Assembly: GCA_037178625.1 (NCBI GenBank)
Contig: CM074133.1
Span: forward strand, 1,736,001 to 1,800,000
Source of the DNA: Skeletonema tropicum
Taxonomy: Eukaryota; Bacillariophyta; Thalassiosirophyceae; Thalassiosirales; Thalassiosiraceae
Reading direction: 5' to 3'
Length of the DNA stretch: 64,000 nucleotides
The first letter of the stretch is position 1, and every line of letters starts with the position of its first letter. Below, in pieces: positions 56,139-64,000 of this stretch. Position numbers and translations under genes: made by a program. The notes beneath the pieces are model-generated. The model had not been told where the DNA came from, searched no databases, and saw only the letters and a list, made by a program, of their open reading frames with translations.

Positions 56139-57266
56139 TCATCGCTTATTTGCAATCAAACAACCAGCTGTCAGTAAGATGCAGTATACCAATTGCAGCT
56201 TTGCGGCGCCGCCCACATGCTCGTTTAGCATTTGACCATCCTTTCCTCCAAACGCTACCGCTTTCAGCTGCGGTATAGACATTGGAAATGATAGCAGAGG
56301 TAATAGCATTGTCCATCGCACAGATTCAGTCTCAAGCATCCAGAAGTAAACACAGAATGCGTAACTTCCAACAACTAACAGCAAATATTCCATCTTGGCA
56401 AAGGTAGCCCCAAACCTCACCGCCATTGTTCTCTTTCCTGCATGAATGTCAGTATGTCTATCGCGTAGATTGTTCACAACTATGATGTTAGTTGCCAAGA
56501 ATCCAATCGGTATCGAGCAGAGGAACGGATATTGTAGTAACTGTAGCAGTTTTGATGTATCTTCCAAAGGAGATATACACGCCATTTTTGTCACATACAA
56601 ATACGGCACGCTTACAGTTGCAACTATTCCGAAGTATAGAAATACAAACAAATCTCCAAGTCCCGAGTAACCGATGGAAATATCCCCCAAGCCAATGTAC
56701 CCGAGAGGAAATGGACCACCCGTGTAAGCTACTGCATTAAAAAGGGACGATAGCACGATGAAGACCATTATTGGGTCAAAAGCGCTGCTTCGACTGCTGC
56801 CACTCAAATGACATTGTGCATTCATTGGAATCAAATATTGCATCCCAATGAATAACGACGCCATCAAGCAAACGACACACCCTCGACACGTCTCGTACGG
56901 TGTCAACCACCCTTTCTGAGTAGCACGCGCTTGTCCCACCCGGTCCTTTGTGTCAGCTCCCTTGACAAAATCGGCGTAATCATTGTGTAGATTGGTCGAA
57001 ATTTGAATCAATCCTGCAAATGCGGCAAATTGTATCGTCATGAAAAGTAGAGCAGTTGATGCTGCATCATTATCGTTGTTGTTGCATGTGTCACGCTCAT
57101 CAATAATGCCGCCACACAATGTGACGGGATTTTGTTGTATTAATCGCAACGTTAGTGCGTAGCCAACGAAAACGGGTGCCACTGATGCTGTGAGAGTGTG
57201 AGGACGTGCGGCCGTCTTCCATATCTGGAATCTTGACGGCTTGGGCTCCTCCTTCCCCATTGCCAT
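56139..57266 (-). CDS. menA: UbiA-family prenyltransferase, MenA type (dihydroxynaphthoate prenyl/phytyltransferase)
   Basis: Single exon, 375 residues, ATG at 57266. It opens with KTAARPHTLTASVAPVFVGYA, the MenA N-terminal signature. The first Asp-rich prenyl-diphosphate/Mg site is NDYADFVKGADTKDRVGQ and the second is NNLRDRHTDIHAGKRTMAVRFG, both typical of MenA rather than UbiA of ubiquinone synthesis. Eight to nine membrane helices are visible. The enzyme joins 1,4-dihydroxy-2-naphthoate to phytyl or polyprenyl diphosphate for phylloquinone/menaquinone, the photosystem I quinone in algae. A diatom plastid protein would normally carry a bipartite leader with an ASAFAP-like site; none is evident in MAMGKEEPKPSRFQIW. 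It may lack a leader exon or act elsewhere. It is divergent from the RND gene, with a CRE between. Confidence 0.85.
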   Translation of the reverse strand: MAMGKEEPKPSRFQIWKTAARPHTLTASVAPVFVGYALTLRLIQQNPVTLCGGIIDERDTCNNNDNDAASTALLFMTIQFAAFAGLIQISTNLHNDYADFVKGADTKDRVGQARATQKGWLTPYETCRGCVVCLMASLFIGMQYLIPMNAQCHLSGSSRSSAFDPIMVFIVLSSLFNAVAYTGGPFPLGYIGLGDISIGYSGLGDLFVFLYFGIVATVSVPYLYVTKMACISPLEDTSKLLQLLQYPFLCSIPIGFLATNIIVVNNLRDRHTDIHAGKRTMAVRFGATFAKMEYLLLVVGSYAFCVYFWMLETESVRWTMLLPLLSFPMSIPQLKAVAFGGKDGQMLNEHVGGAAKLQLVYCILLTAGCLIANKR

Positions 57267-57843
57267 GGTTGATCTAGGTTGATCTGCAGCTTCAGCGTTC
57301 AGCGTCCGTCAGTAAAATTTGAATTTTGAGCTGATAAGGCGAAGAAAAGAAGCGAGAGGATGGAGAGAGGTGGAGAGTGCTACTTTTATGCTGGAGATAG
57401 ACTGGAGCTGGAGAGAGGCGAGGAGGAAAAGCTGAACAGGTGGTGGGATGAACATGTGACGTCATCTCTTTCTATTGTGTTCTTCAATGTTCTTCTCTAG
57501 CTGACGTGTATTTTTGTGGTGATTCTTTCTCAGTTCTATCGTTCCAACAGGTTCCACACCAGCACCGCAGCTCTTGTAGCTTGCTTTTTCTGGAAGCTGC
57601 TTCTCTGCTTCCATTTTCATGTTATTTGTCGCTGTCGCCGTTGTTGAAAAGTACCATAGTTCTTTGCTGCGCTGAAAGTCGTGGACCATTGAAGAATTCA
57701 ACGCCAATTGAAATTGAAAGAACGCACAAATATTCATTGAAGGTCCAGATCAGTAATTTTAATTTCATCATTTTTGAAAAAAGAAAGATCATCAATTTCA
57801 ATCCAGACATCATCATTATCCATTTCTTGGTAAACGAACAACC
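57267..57843. promoter_or_regulatory. Divergent promoter of MenA-like and RND genes, with CRE sites
   Basis: A 577-bp head-to-head region. It carries a palindromic CRE TGACGTCA at 57457-57464 and a half-site TGACGT at 57502-57507. This is the same full-plus-half combination seen in the cyclase/JmjC promoter. A purine-rich GGAGAGAGG stretch lies at about 57350-57430. Confidence 0.5.
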
Positions 57844-60800
57844 ATGCAAGAGGCTGACGATTTCGTAGACAACGCAGAGGTCACTGCTCCGCCCACCTCT
57901 CAAGAAGAAGAAAAGAAGGAGGTCGATGACGCCGACGCCGCACCAGATGTTGAAAAAGCCGTCCTACCATACGATGCCATCCAAAACAGCAAAAAGGACG
58001 AGGCAGCTGAAACGACAGCAGGTGAAAATGCCTTCAAGAAGTCATGCTGGTCCGATAGCCGAGGAAATCTCAAAGTAGTCAACCTCGTCGTGAGGAATCC
58101 TTGCAAAATCTTTTGGCTCATCATTGTCATCGTCATGGCGCTAACCTTCATGCTCAATGTTTTGGTATTTCGCAAGGCCGAGAATGGCAATCCATTTACT
58201 CTACCGGGGAACGAATTTGATTTGTTGGATGAGCGATCGATTCAGTACGATAGCTTGAGGTTGGCGAGTGATCAGGTGAAGGGGGCTAGGGATGCTGCTG
58301 GGATGGAGGGGAAGACTACGTTGAAGCAATCGCAGCTGGAGGCGATTCAGTATTGGTAGGTCATACTATCTTTTCATGTTGCTTGCATGCTTGCTCAATG
58401 ACGTGAAAGTACTTCTATTCACACAATATTATTCATTCACTAATCACTTATTTTCTTCAGGGTATTCGAAGCATCAACCCCTTCTGGCCTTTTCGGAGAT
58501 GAGCAGAGTATTCAAGGAATGAAAGATGCCTATGACATCTTTCTGAACGATCCTGGATATAAAGACTACTGTCTATACAATTATCCTCGTAATTTGTCAT
58601 TGGTCACCGAGAACACCACGGTCGAATGCACCCCGCCCCTCACCCCACTACTAATGTACTACGCATCATATTGGAACCCTGAAGTTGTTGATGAAGTCAT
58701 TGGAGAATTGAAGGACCCTGCCAAGATTGAGGTGTTGAACAGAGTTGGCGTTTGTGCCAACCCACTGGCGTTCTGTCCACCTCAAATTGCTGAGACTTTT
58801 ACGCCTCAAGAGCAAGTTTACGCAATTCAGTTGGGTCTGAAGGTTCTCAATATGACAACTACGTGGGATATGAAGGGAGACCTCGTCGATAACATTACCC
58901 AGGCCACTGAACTTGCTTCATACCTCGTTCTAGTCGATGCCTTCGCTGGTGCAGTTGATTTTGGATTTGATCAGCGATTCTCAGTCGAGAACCCTGCTTC
59001 TCAATATTCGAGAGGCATTCTCTTCTGGGGAGGGCCCTACAACAACCGAAACACGTCAGGTTTATCCGAAGAACAGGCAAAGGAGGCGAATAAGGCCGAT
59101 GATGATCAACTAAAGAATTACATCCTTGATAACTACTTGGAGAAGATGGACGAGCAATCAGATCCAGAGACACACGCCTCACTCAACTCCTACTACTTCA
59201 TGACCGCCATCATTGGAGATGTCATTCTAGACATTGTCACGCAAGATGGATTGCTGGCCCTTTTTAGCTTTGCCTTTGTGTTTTGCTGGATCAGGTTGAA
59301 CACAGGAAGTTGGTTTTTGGCGTTTGTTGGATTCTTCGAAATTTTCTTCTCCATCCCCGTTGCATGGTTCCTGTTCACTGTGGTCTTTCAGATCAAGTAC
59401 TTTTCTACTCTCAATACTCTTGCACTGTTCATTGTGGCAGCCATCGGAGCAGATGATATCTTCATCTTCATGGATGCCTACAAGCAGAGCCAGTATCATC
59501 TCGATATTCTTACGGATCTTGAGACGAGGATGAGTTGGGTATATCGTAGGACTGGGACTGCAATGGCGATCACCAGCGCCACTACATGTGCCGCTTTCTT
59601 ATGTACACTGATTACACCACTGTCTTCAATTCAGTCTTTTGGAATCTTCGCTGCATGTGTTATCTTGATTGATTATGTGCTAGTCATGACTTTGTTCTGC
59701 ACAGCGGTAGTAATATACCACGACCGCTTCGAAAGCAGGGCAAAGTGTGGCTGCTGCTGTCCATGTGGTGTTCAAAACCCAAGCGTCACTGAAAATGCCA
59801 AGGCCGCAATTGAAGCGAATGATGGAGATGAGATGAAAAGAGATCGTGTCAGTGAATTCTTTCGCAAAGAGGTTTCGTCGTTTATCCAAAAGCCTCTGGC
59901 TCGCCTAGTTCTCGCAGTTGTGTTTCTTTCGTGGGTTAGTGTTTCAATCTGGCAGGCAACAAAGATAGAGCCGACAAAAGAGAATGAGCAATTCCTCAAC
60001 GAGAATCATCCTCTCCAGAAGTCAATATCTATTCTTGATAAAGAATTCCCGACAGCAAACGATGATTTGGGTATGAAGGTATACTTCGCTTGGGGGTTGG
60101 GTCTCGTCGACAGAAAAGGTGTCAATCGATTACTTGAACCTGAAAACTTTGGAGTTCCTACATTTGACTCCAACTTTGACTTCAATGAACAATGCCAGGT
60201 CGAGCTTCTTAGCTTTTCTGATAGGTTGAAAACTGACAATAAATACAGGGGCCTCATCAAGCGAAAGAATGGCGTCGGGCAAGTTTATTCCTTCATCGAG
60301 GAACTAGCTGCGTTCAATGTCTATGGGAACTTGAACAACTGTACTGAGGTGAAAAAGGGTGACTGGAGGAGTGCTGATTGGCAGATTGATACATCCGATT
60401 TACCCGAAATGATGCCCAAGTTTTTGAAAGAGAAAACTTGTTTTGCCGATGACGGAGAGACTGTTGGCAGTAGATATTCGAAGGAGTTGGGCTGGGACGG
60501 GGATACCTTGAAGTATGCCGCCATCTCGGCAGAGAGCGATAAGCTTGACCCTTTTGGCCAAGACTCGGAGTTTCTCACCAGGAAGGAATATGATCAGTTC
60601 ATACTACTTGCGGAAGAGGCTGACGAGCTTGTTTCGGTTCATTGCTCTGGAAGCGTAGTAGTGACGGACTTGGATGAGAAGTTCGTTTTCATGAACAATC
60701 AATCCATCTATGTGCAAACAGCAATCCAAAGTGCGATTCTGGGAGTGTGCATTGCGTTTGTGGTGGTAAGTAATAATGAATGTGCCACTGCTTCTGCATC

Positions 60801-61327
60801 CTGTATGCGTTCTATCTTTGAGGTCGCACATTTGTCTAACAACCGTTTTACCTCTTCTCTGGGCATGTACATGCACTTAGCTGTTGATAAGTACGCGTGT
60901 GTTTCACATCGCATTGTTCGCTAGTCTCAGTATTATGTGTGTGTTGATCAGCGTGGTCGGTACGATGGTGATGCTGGGGTGGTATCTCGGGTCCATCGAA
61001 AGTATCTTGATTGGTATTATCGCGGGCTTTAGTGTCGACTACGTCGTACATCTCGCGCATGCTTACGAGATTGCGTCAGGCGATACATATGAGAGGATTA
61101 CCGAGGCTTTTGGTGACTTGGGAATAAGTGTGTTCAATGGAATGATTACCAGTGTGGTTGCGAGTATTCCCCTGTTCTTCTGTCAGCTTCAGTTCTTTGC
61201 GAAGTTTGGCACCTTCTTGTGCCTTACAATCGCCTTTTCATGGATTTTTGCCAATTTTGGATTTATGTCGTTGCTAGCTCAGCTCAAGATTCCTTTGAAC
61301 GAAAAGGGAAAGTTGTGCAGGTTGTAG
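57844..61327 (+). CDS. Patched/Dispatched-like RND transporter with sterol-sensing-type core
   Basis: Three exons: 57844-58355, 58461-60765 and 60881-61327, 1,087 residues. Joins: TATTG|GTAGGT ... CTTCAG|GG, and GTGGTG|GTAAGT ... CACTTAG|CTG. The last keeps a helix continuous (GVCIAFVV-LLISTRVFHIALF). After an acidic tail comes helix 1 (IFWLIIVIVMALTFMLNVLV), a large outer loop with many Cys and N-glycosylation sites, then a five-helix block with AAIGADDIFIFMDAYKQS in helix 4. A second outer loop and a second block follow, with IIAGFSVDYVVHLAHAYE in helix 10. The Asp pairs in these GxxxD motifs are the proton-relay residues of RND/Patched proteins and are intact. It is probably a plasma-membrane or vesicle transporter of sterols or lipidic molecules. 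Part of exon 2 recurs at the end of the window. Confidence 0.88.
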
Positions 61328-61743
61328 GTTTCCTTGATAGCAGCTTCCCAAGATGTAGAGGAGTTGTGATCTTTCCGATAGTGTAATAGTTGGTTACTTT
61401 TGTCCCACAACTTTACTGGCATCACGCTCATTACGACTTTTTCTTTTACTGTATAAGTGAGTCTTTGGGCGATCATCTTTTCGAATCTGAGTCTGCCTGT
61501 GTGTAGTAGCTCGATCTGGAGTTCTTCGTGGCCTCGTAAGTGTAGCTTATATCCATAACCTGCCAGGTTATGATTGATCTTGCCCACAACCTAAACAACG
61601 GTAGCTGATGATGAAGTTAGTTCGAGAGCGAGAGTTTTCGTCCACAACACCCGGCGAAAGTATAAGTAAACATTCCTAGGTTACATCTTATTGTAACATA
61701 CAGTAGTCGAACAGCCATCGCTACGCTCGGCTGCATCACACAC
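61328..61743. other. Convergent intergenic region
   Basis: About 420 bases between the RND stop and the possible tail of the coiled-coil gene. No gene, repeat or RNA is recognised. Confidence 0.4.
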
Positions 61744-61919
61744 TTATTCTTCATCAGATGAATCATCGTCTGCTTCTCCGTCAAATTCATTCTCCTCCAT
61801 CTCTACCAAATTATCACCAAAAACAGCTTCAATTTACCTAACAATGCCTTCATTGAACGAATCACCATCTAAACAAATCTTTTCCGAGTTAGGCAAATTC
61901 TCGCCTGCTTCTTGCCTTT
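61744..61919 (-). other. Possible acidic C-terminal tail or last exon of the coiled-coil gene
   Basis: Downstream of the TAG at 61920, a shifted minus-strand frame reads EAGENLPNSEKICLDGDSFN, is stopped by one TAA near 61826, then continues ENEFDGEADDDSSDEE to TAA at 61744-61746. It looks like coding sequence for an acidic tail. A GT-AG intron 61925-61795 (TCA|GTATAG ... GGAG|GAG) would join the last 16 residues in frame, but the donor is weak. Otherwise the tail is a decayed remnant cut off by a frameshift. Confidence 0.4.
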
Positions 61920-62825
61920 CTATACTGAGGTTTCATCACTTCCGTTGCAAAAGTTGACATATCTAGCAACTGTGAAAAGGTAATCAGACAATCTTTTGAC
62001 GTACGAGAGCGCATCCGAGTAGCATGTTTCCTCTTCCTCCACTAAAGGAACCATACGTCGCTCTGCACGCCGACACAAAGTTCGTGCGACATGAAGATTA
62101 GATGATGCTACACTGCCAGTTGGAAGAATAACACTTGTCAGCTCTGGAAGCTCTTCAGTCATTGCATCAATCCATTCTTCGAGCACTGCAGTATGATCAG
62201 AGGGAAAACCTTTGGTTCCTTTTTGTGCCTTGTCCATATCTTTCTTATTCGACACTGGCTTTGCAACATGACTTCCGACATCAGACAGTCGACTCATTAC
62301 TTCCAATAGTTGCTCTGGGAGCTCTCCGTACATGGACTTCGTAGATGCGCTCCCATTTTCAGTAGATGCTCTTTTCTCTGCAGCGTTTAGCTCGGCATAC
62401 ACCACACCTACAACGGAGCATAGCTCATCAACAGTACCTAATGCTTCAAAGAGAACGTCGTCTTTCTTTTGCCGTTCTCGCTCCAGAAGATCTTCTGCTG
62501 CTGCTTCTAAGAGCCTCTTGATTTCAGACACGTCAACTTCCACTTTATTGATCTGAGTGGTATTCTGGTCAATCCGAATGCCTTGGTCGCGTAGAATACG
62601 TCGCATTAGAGCATTGTTTTCTTCGAGATCACGTAGGATGACATCATTAGCTCTATCCTGTCCTTGCACGTGATTTGCTAGATCGTTGATTATTCGATCC
62701 TGACCGAGCAGACAACGTTCCAAAAGCCCCATCTCCTGCAAGATCTCCGCCATCACAGCAGGCTGCAGAGCAGCGACACCGCCGATGGCCCCACCGGCCC
62801 GATCAGGAATGTCGTGAGGGTTCAT
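61920..62825 (-). CDS. Coiled-coil protein of unknown function (301 aa)
   Basis: Single main exon with ATG at 62825 ([16 protein letters not shown]). Residues about 20-125 form a heptad-patterned coiled coil with a repeated Q-D-x-I/A-N-D theme ([40 protein letters not shown]). A charged helix [19 protein letters not shown] comes next. The C-terminal half is helical, with a conserved-looking segment [20 protein letters not shown] and a final [13 protein letters not shown]. There is no signal or membrane segment. I do not recognise a family. It may end in a further acidic exon or have lost it. It is convergent with the RND gene. Confidence 0.7.
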   Translation of the reverse strand: MNPHDIPDRAGGAIGGVAALQPAVMAEILQEMGLLERCLLGQDRIINDLANHVQGQDRANDVILRDLEENNALMRRILRDQGIRIDQNTTQINKVEVDVSEIKRLLEAAAEDLLERERQKKDDVLFEALGTVDELCSVVGVVYAELNAAEKRASTENGSASTKSMYGELPEQLLEVMSRLSDVGSHVAKPVSNKKDMDKAQKGTKGFPSDHTAVLEEWIDAMTEELPELTSVILPTGSVASSNLHVARTLCRRAERRMVPLVEEEETCYSDALSYVKRLSDYLFTVARYVNFCNGSDETSV

Positions 62826-63942
62826 GGCGAGTGATTCGATTTCCTCCTCGCTATTCTAAAACGTCTTCTTGACGATTTATGACGAAGAGCGAGGGCAGCG
62901 GAGCGCGAGGGGAGCGAGTTCGGTTGGAACTTCTTATGTACGCCGATATTCATACGGACATATCCGGAAATAATGAACAAAACGTTTGAGAATCATTCTT
63001 CACATTGTACTCCAAACTCTGTGCCGCACGGTCGCTTGGCAGCAGTAATCGTTTCATACTCCCAGTCGTGGGCTTTGTGTCCACCATGAAGGAATATAAT
63101 CCCATGAAAATCATCGACACTGACCACATGGGATTCCAATTTTCTGGACGAAAATCACTCTAGATACGAATTGTACGCAGCAGCTCAAGCCAAGCTCAAG
63201 CTTCGTGAATAACTTTCTTTCTTCTTCTCGGCATCTCAGTCTCATTAGACTATTTGTCTCCCCAATTCCAATCTCTCTGTTACACTTGTACTGCATGTAC
63301 CTACATTGTTTCTCCTCCACTGTGACCCATCGATTGCTATCGATTGGATACACGCTTGATCTTATGCGCTCTTTCTCTTTCCGTGCATCACTTCCTCTAT
63401 TCTTCTCTTCTATATATCTACGAGTGCATAATTTGTGACAGCTCTTTCCGGTGCTGTTCTTCAGTCTGTTCCGACTTCCAACTCTTTCTACAGGTTTGCT
63501 GCTTCCTCTTACTTTTTCACGAGTATTGCACATCGCTGCTGCTGTAAAGCCTCCCATACCAGTCAGTCCGTGCGTCCATAGTTGCCAAAGTTCGCTCCAT
63601 CCTCTCTTGGCCAAGGGTAAATAAATCTCTTGGCGGCATTGGTACCTCATAGGTTTGCGGGTTCCCGCCTTCTTGTGCGCCAATTTCGCTTGATTTTGTC
63701 CACACGGACGGACGGACGGACGGACGGACGGACGGACAGGAATTTCAGGCGAAATGACGGGTCAGCCCTTGGGGTCAGCTCCTCTGCTTCGCTCGTCAAC
63801 CAACTTTAAAAGCTCAAGCTCGACCAAAGCTTGGACAGGAGCTTGAGGTAGCCTCAAGATGATGACTATTACGATGTGGTAGAATGACGTGCTGAGGGCC
63901 AGCCCAAATTGGACTTCTCATATTAGCTACGTTGTCATGTTT
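62826..63942. other. Non-coding right flank with microsatellite
   Basis: About 1.1 kb. A perfect (GGAC)8 microsatellite lies at 63706-63737. AAGCTCAAGCT-type short repeats lie near 63190 and 63810-63850 in opposite orientations. Two overlapping minus-strand frames (63111-63683 and 63517-63705) have no recognisable domain; the second (EVPMPPRDLFTLGQERMERT) looks mildly protein-like and could be a transposon remnant. Confidence 0.4.
63706..63737. repeat. (GGAC)8 microsatellite
   Basis: Eight perfect tandem copies of GGAC, about 200 bp before the duplicated RND fragment at the window edge. Confidence 0.9.
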
Positions 63943-64000
63943 ATGACGGAGAGACTGTTGGCAGTAGATATTCGAAGGAGTTGGGCTGGGACGGGGATAC
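63943..64000 (+). pseudogene. Duplicated fragment of the RND gene (runs off the window)
   Basis: These 58 bases are identical to 60449-60506 within exon 2 of the RND transporter gene, in the same orientation; they encode the DDGETVGSRYSKELGWDGD region. The match begins abruptly inside a codon context with no exon or start upstream (an in-frame TAG lies just before). It is therefore a partial duplicate, a gene-conversion tract or an assembly artefact. How far it extends beyond the window is unknown. Confidence 0.7.

Noticed and set aside
63111..63683. 190-residue minus-strand frame
   Set aside because: Composition is Arg/Lys/Cys-rich and patternless, it overlaps another frame equally long for its region, and no family features are visible.

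Overview
The window looks like nuclear DNA of a photosynthetic heterokont, most likely a diatom. Genes are intron-poor, with short GT-AG introns of about 80-180 bp and one probable GC-AG intron. Genes lie close together, and several convergent pairs are only 70-110 bp apart. The predicted proteins include families typical of diatoms: type II membrane leucine-rich-repeat (LRR) proteins, secreted proteins with a 'GDGICC' module, a bZIP-PAS transcription factor, a DUF839/PhoX-like secreted protein, and a MenA-type prenyltransferase as used for phylloquinone. The species cannot be fixed from the sequence alone.

Left part (1-11,005): two LRR proteins, a 70-residue zinc-ribbon protein, a secreted trypsin-like protease, an LRRC57-like protein whose short first exon encodes MGN, a three-exon formyltetrahydrofolate deformylase with a probable mitochondrial leader, and a secreted DUF839/PhoX-like protein. 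Next comes a gene desert of about 8 kb (11,006-18,960). It is built from short non-autonomous repeats: a 75-bp hairpin, a 487-bp fold-back element, a 1.4-kb segment with 20-bp inverted termini, an inverted pair of palindromic GGTAAG-rich repeats, and a 145-bp direct repeat.

Middle (18,961-38,039): a two-exon bZIP-PAS transcription factor; a Stowaway-like MITE; a seven-exon class III nucleotidyl cyclase fused to a voltage-sensor-like membrane module; a JMJD7-like JmjC hydroxylase; a large protein joining an SRA (YDG) domain to four chromo-barrel/Tudor-knot-like domains; an unrecognised 342-residue protein; and a Timeless/Tof1/Swi1 homologue.

Right part (38,417-64,000): a VPS13 lipid-transfer protein of about 5,700 residues (four exons) with internal PDZ-like and C2-like modules, a UbiA/MenA prenyltransferase, a Patched/Dispatched-like RND transporter, and a coiled-coil protein of unknown role. 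The last 58 bases of the window exactly repeat an internal piece of the RND gene, so a duplicate or an assembly artefact begins at the edge.

Most genes look unrelated in function. One possible theme is cAMP signalling. The cyclase keeps the Lys/Asp pair that marks adenine specificity. CRE-type TGACGT/TGACGTCA sites lie in its divergent promoter and upstream of the bZIP gene. The two most unusual proteins are the cyclase, which lacks the usual catalytic Asn/Arg pair, and the SRA plus chromo-barrel protein. All exon joins given here were worked out by hand from reading frame, splice sites and family continuity; none has been tested against RNA.
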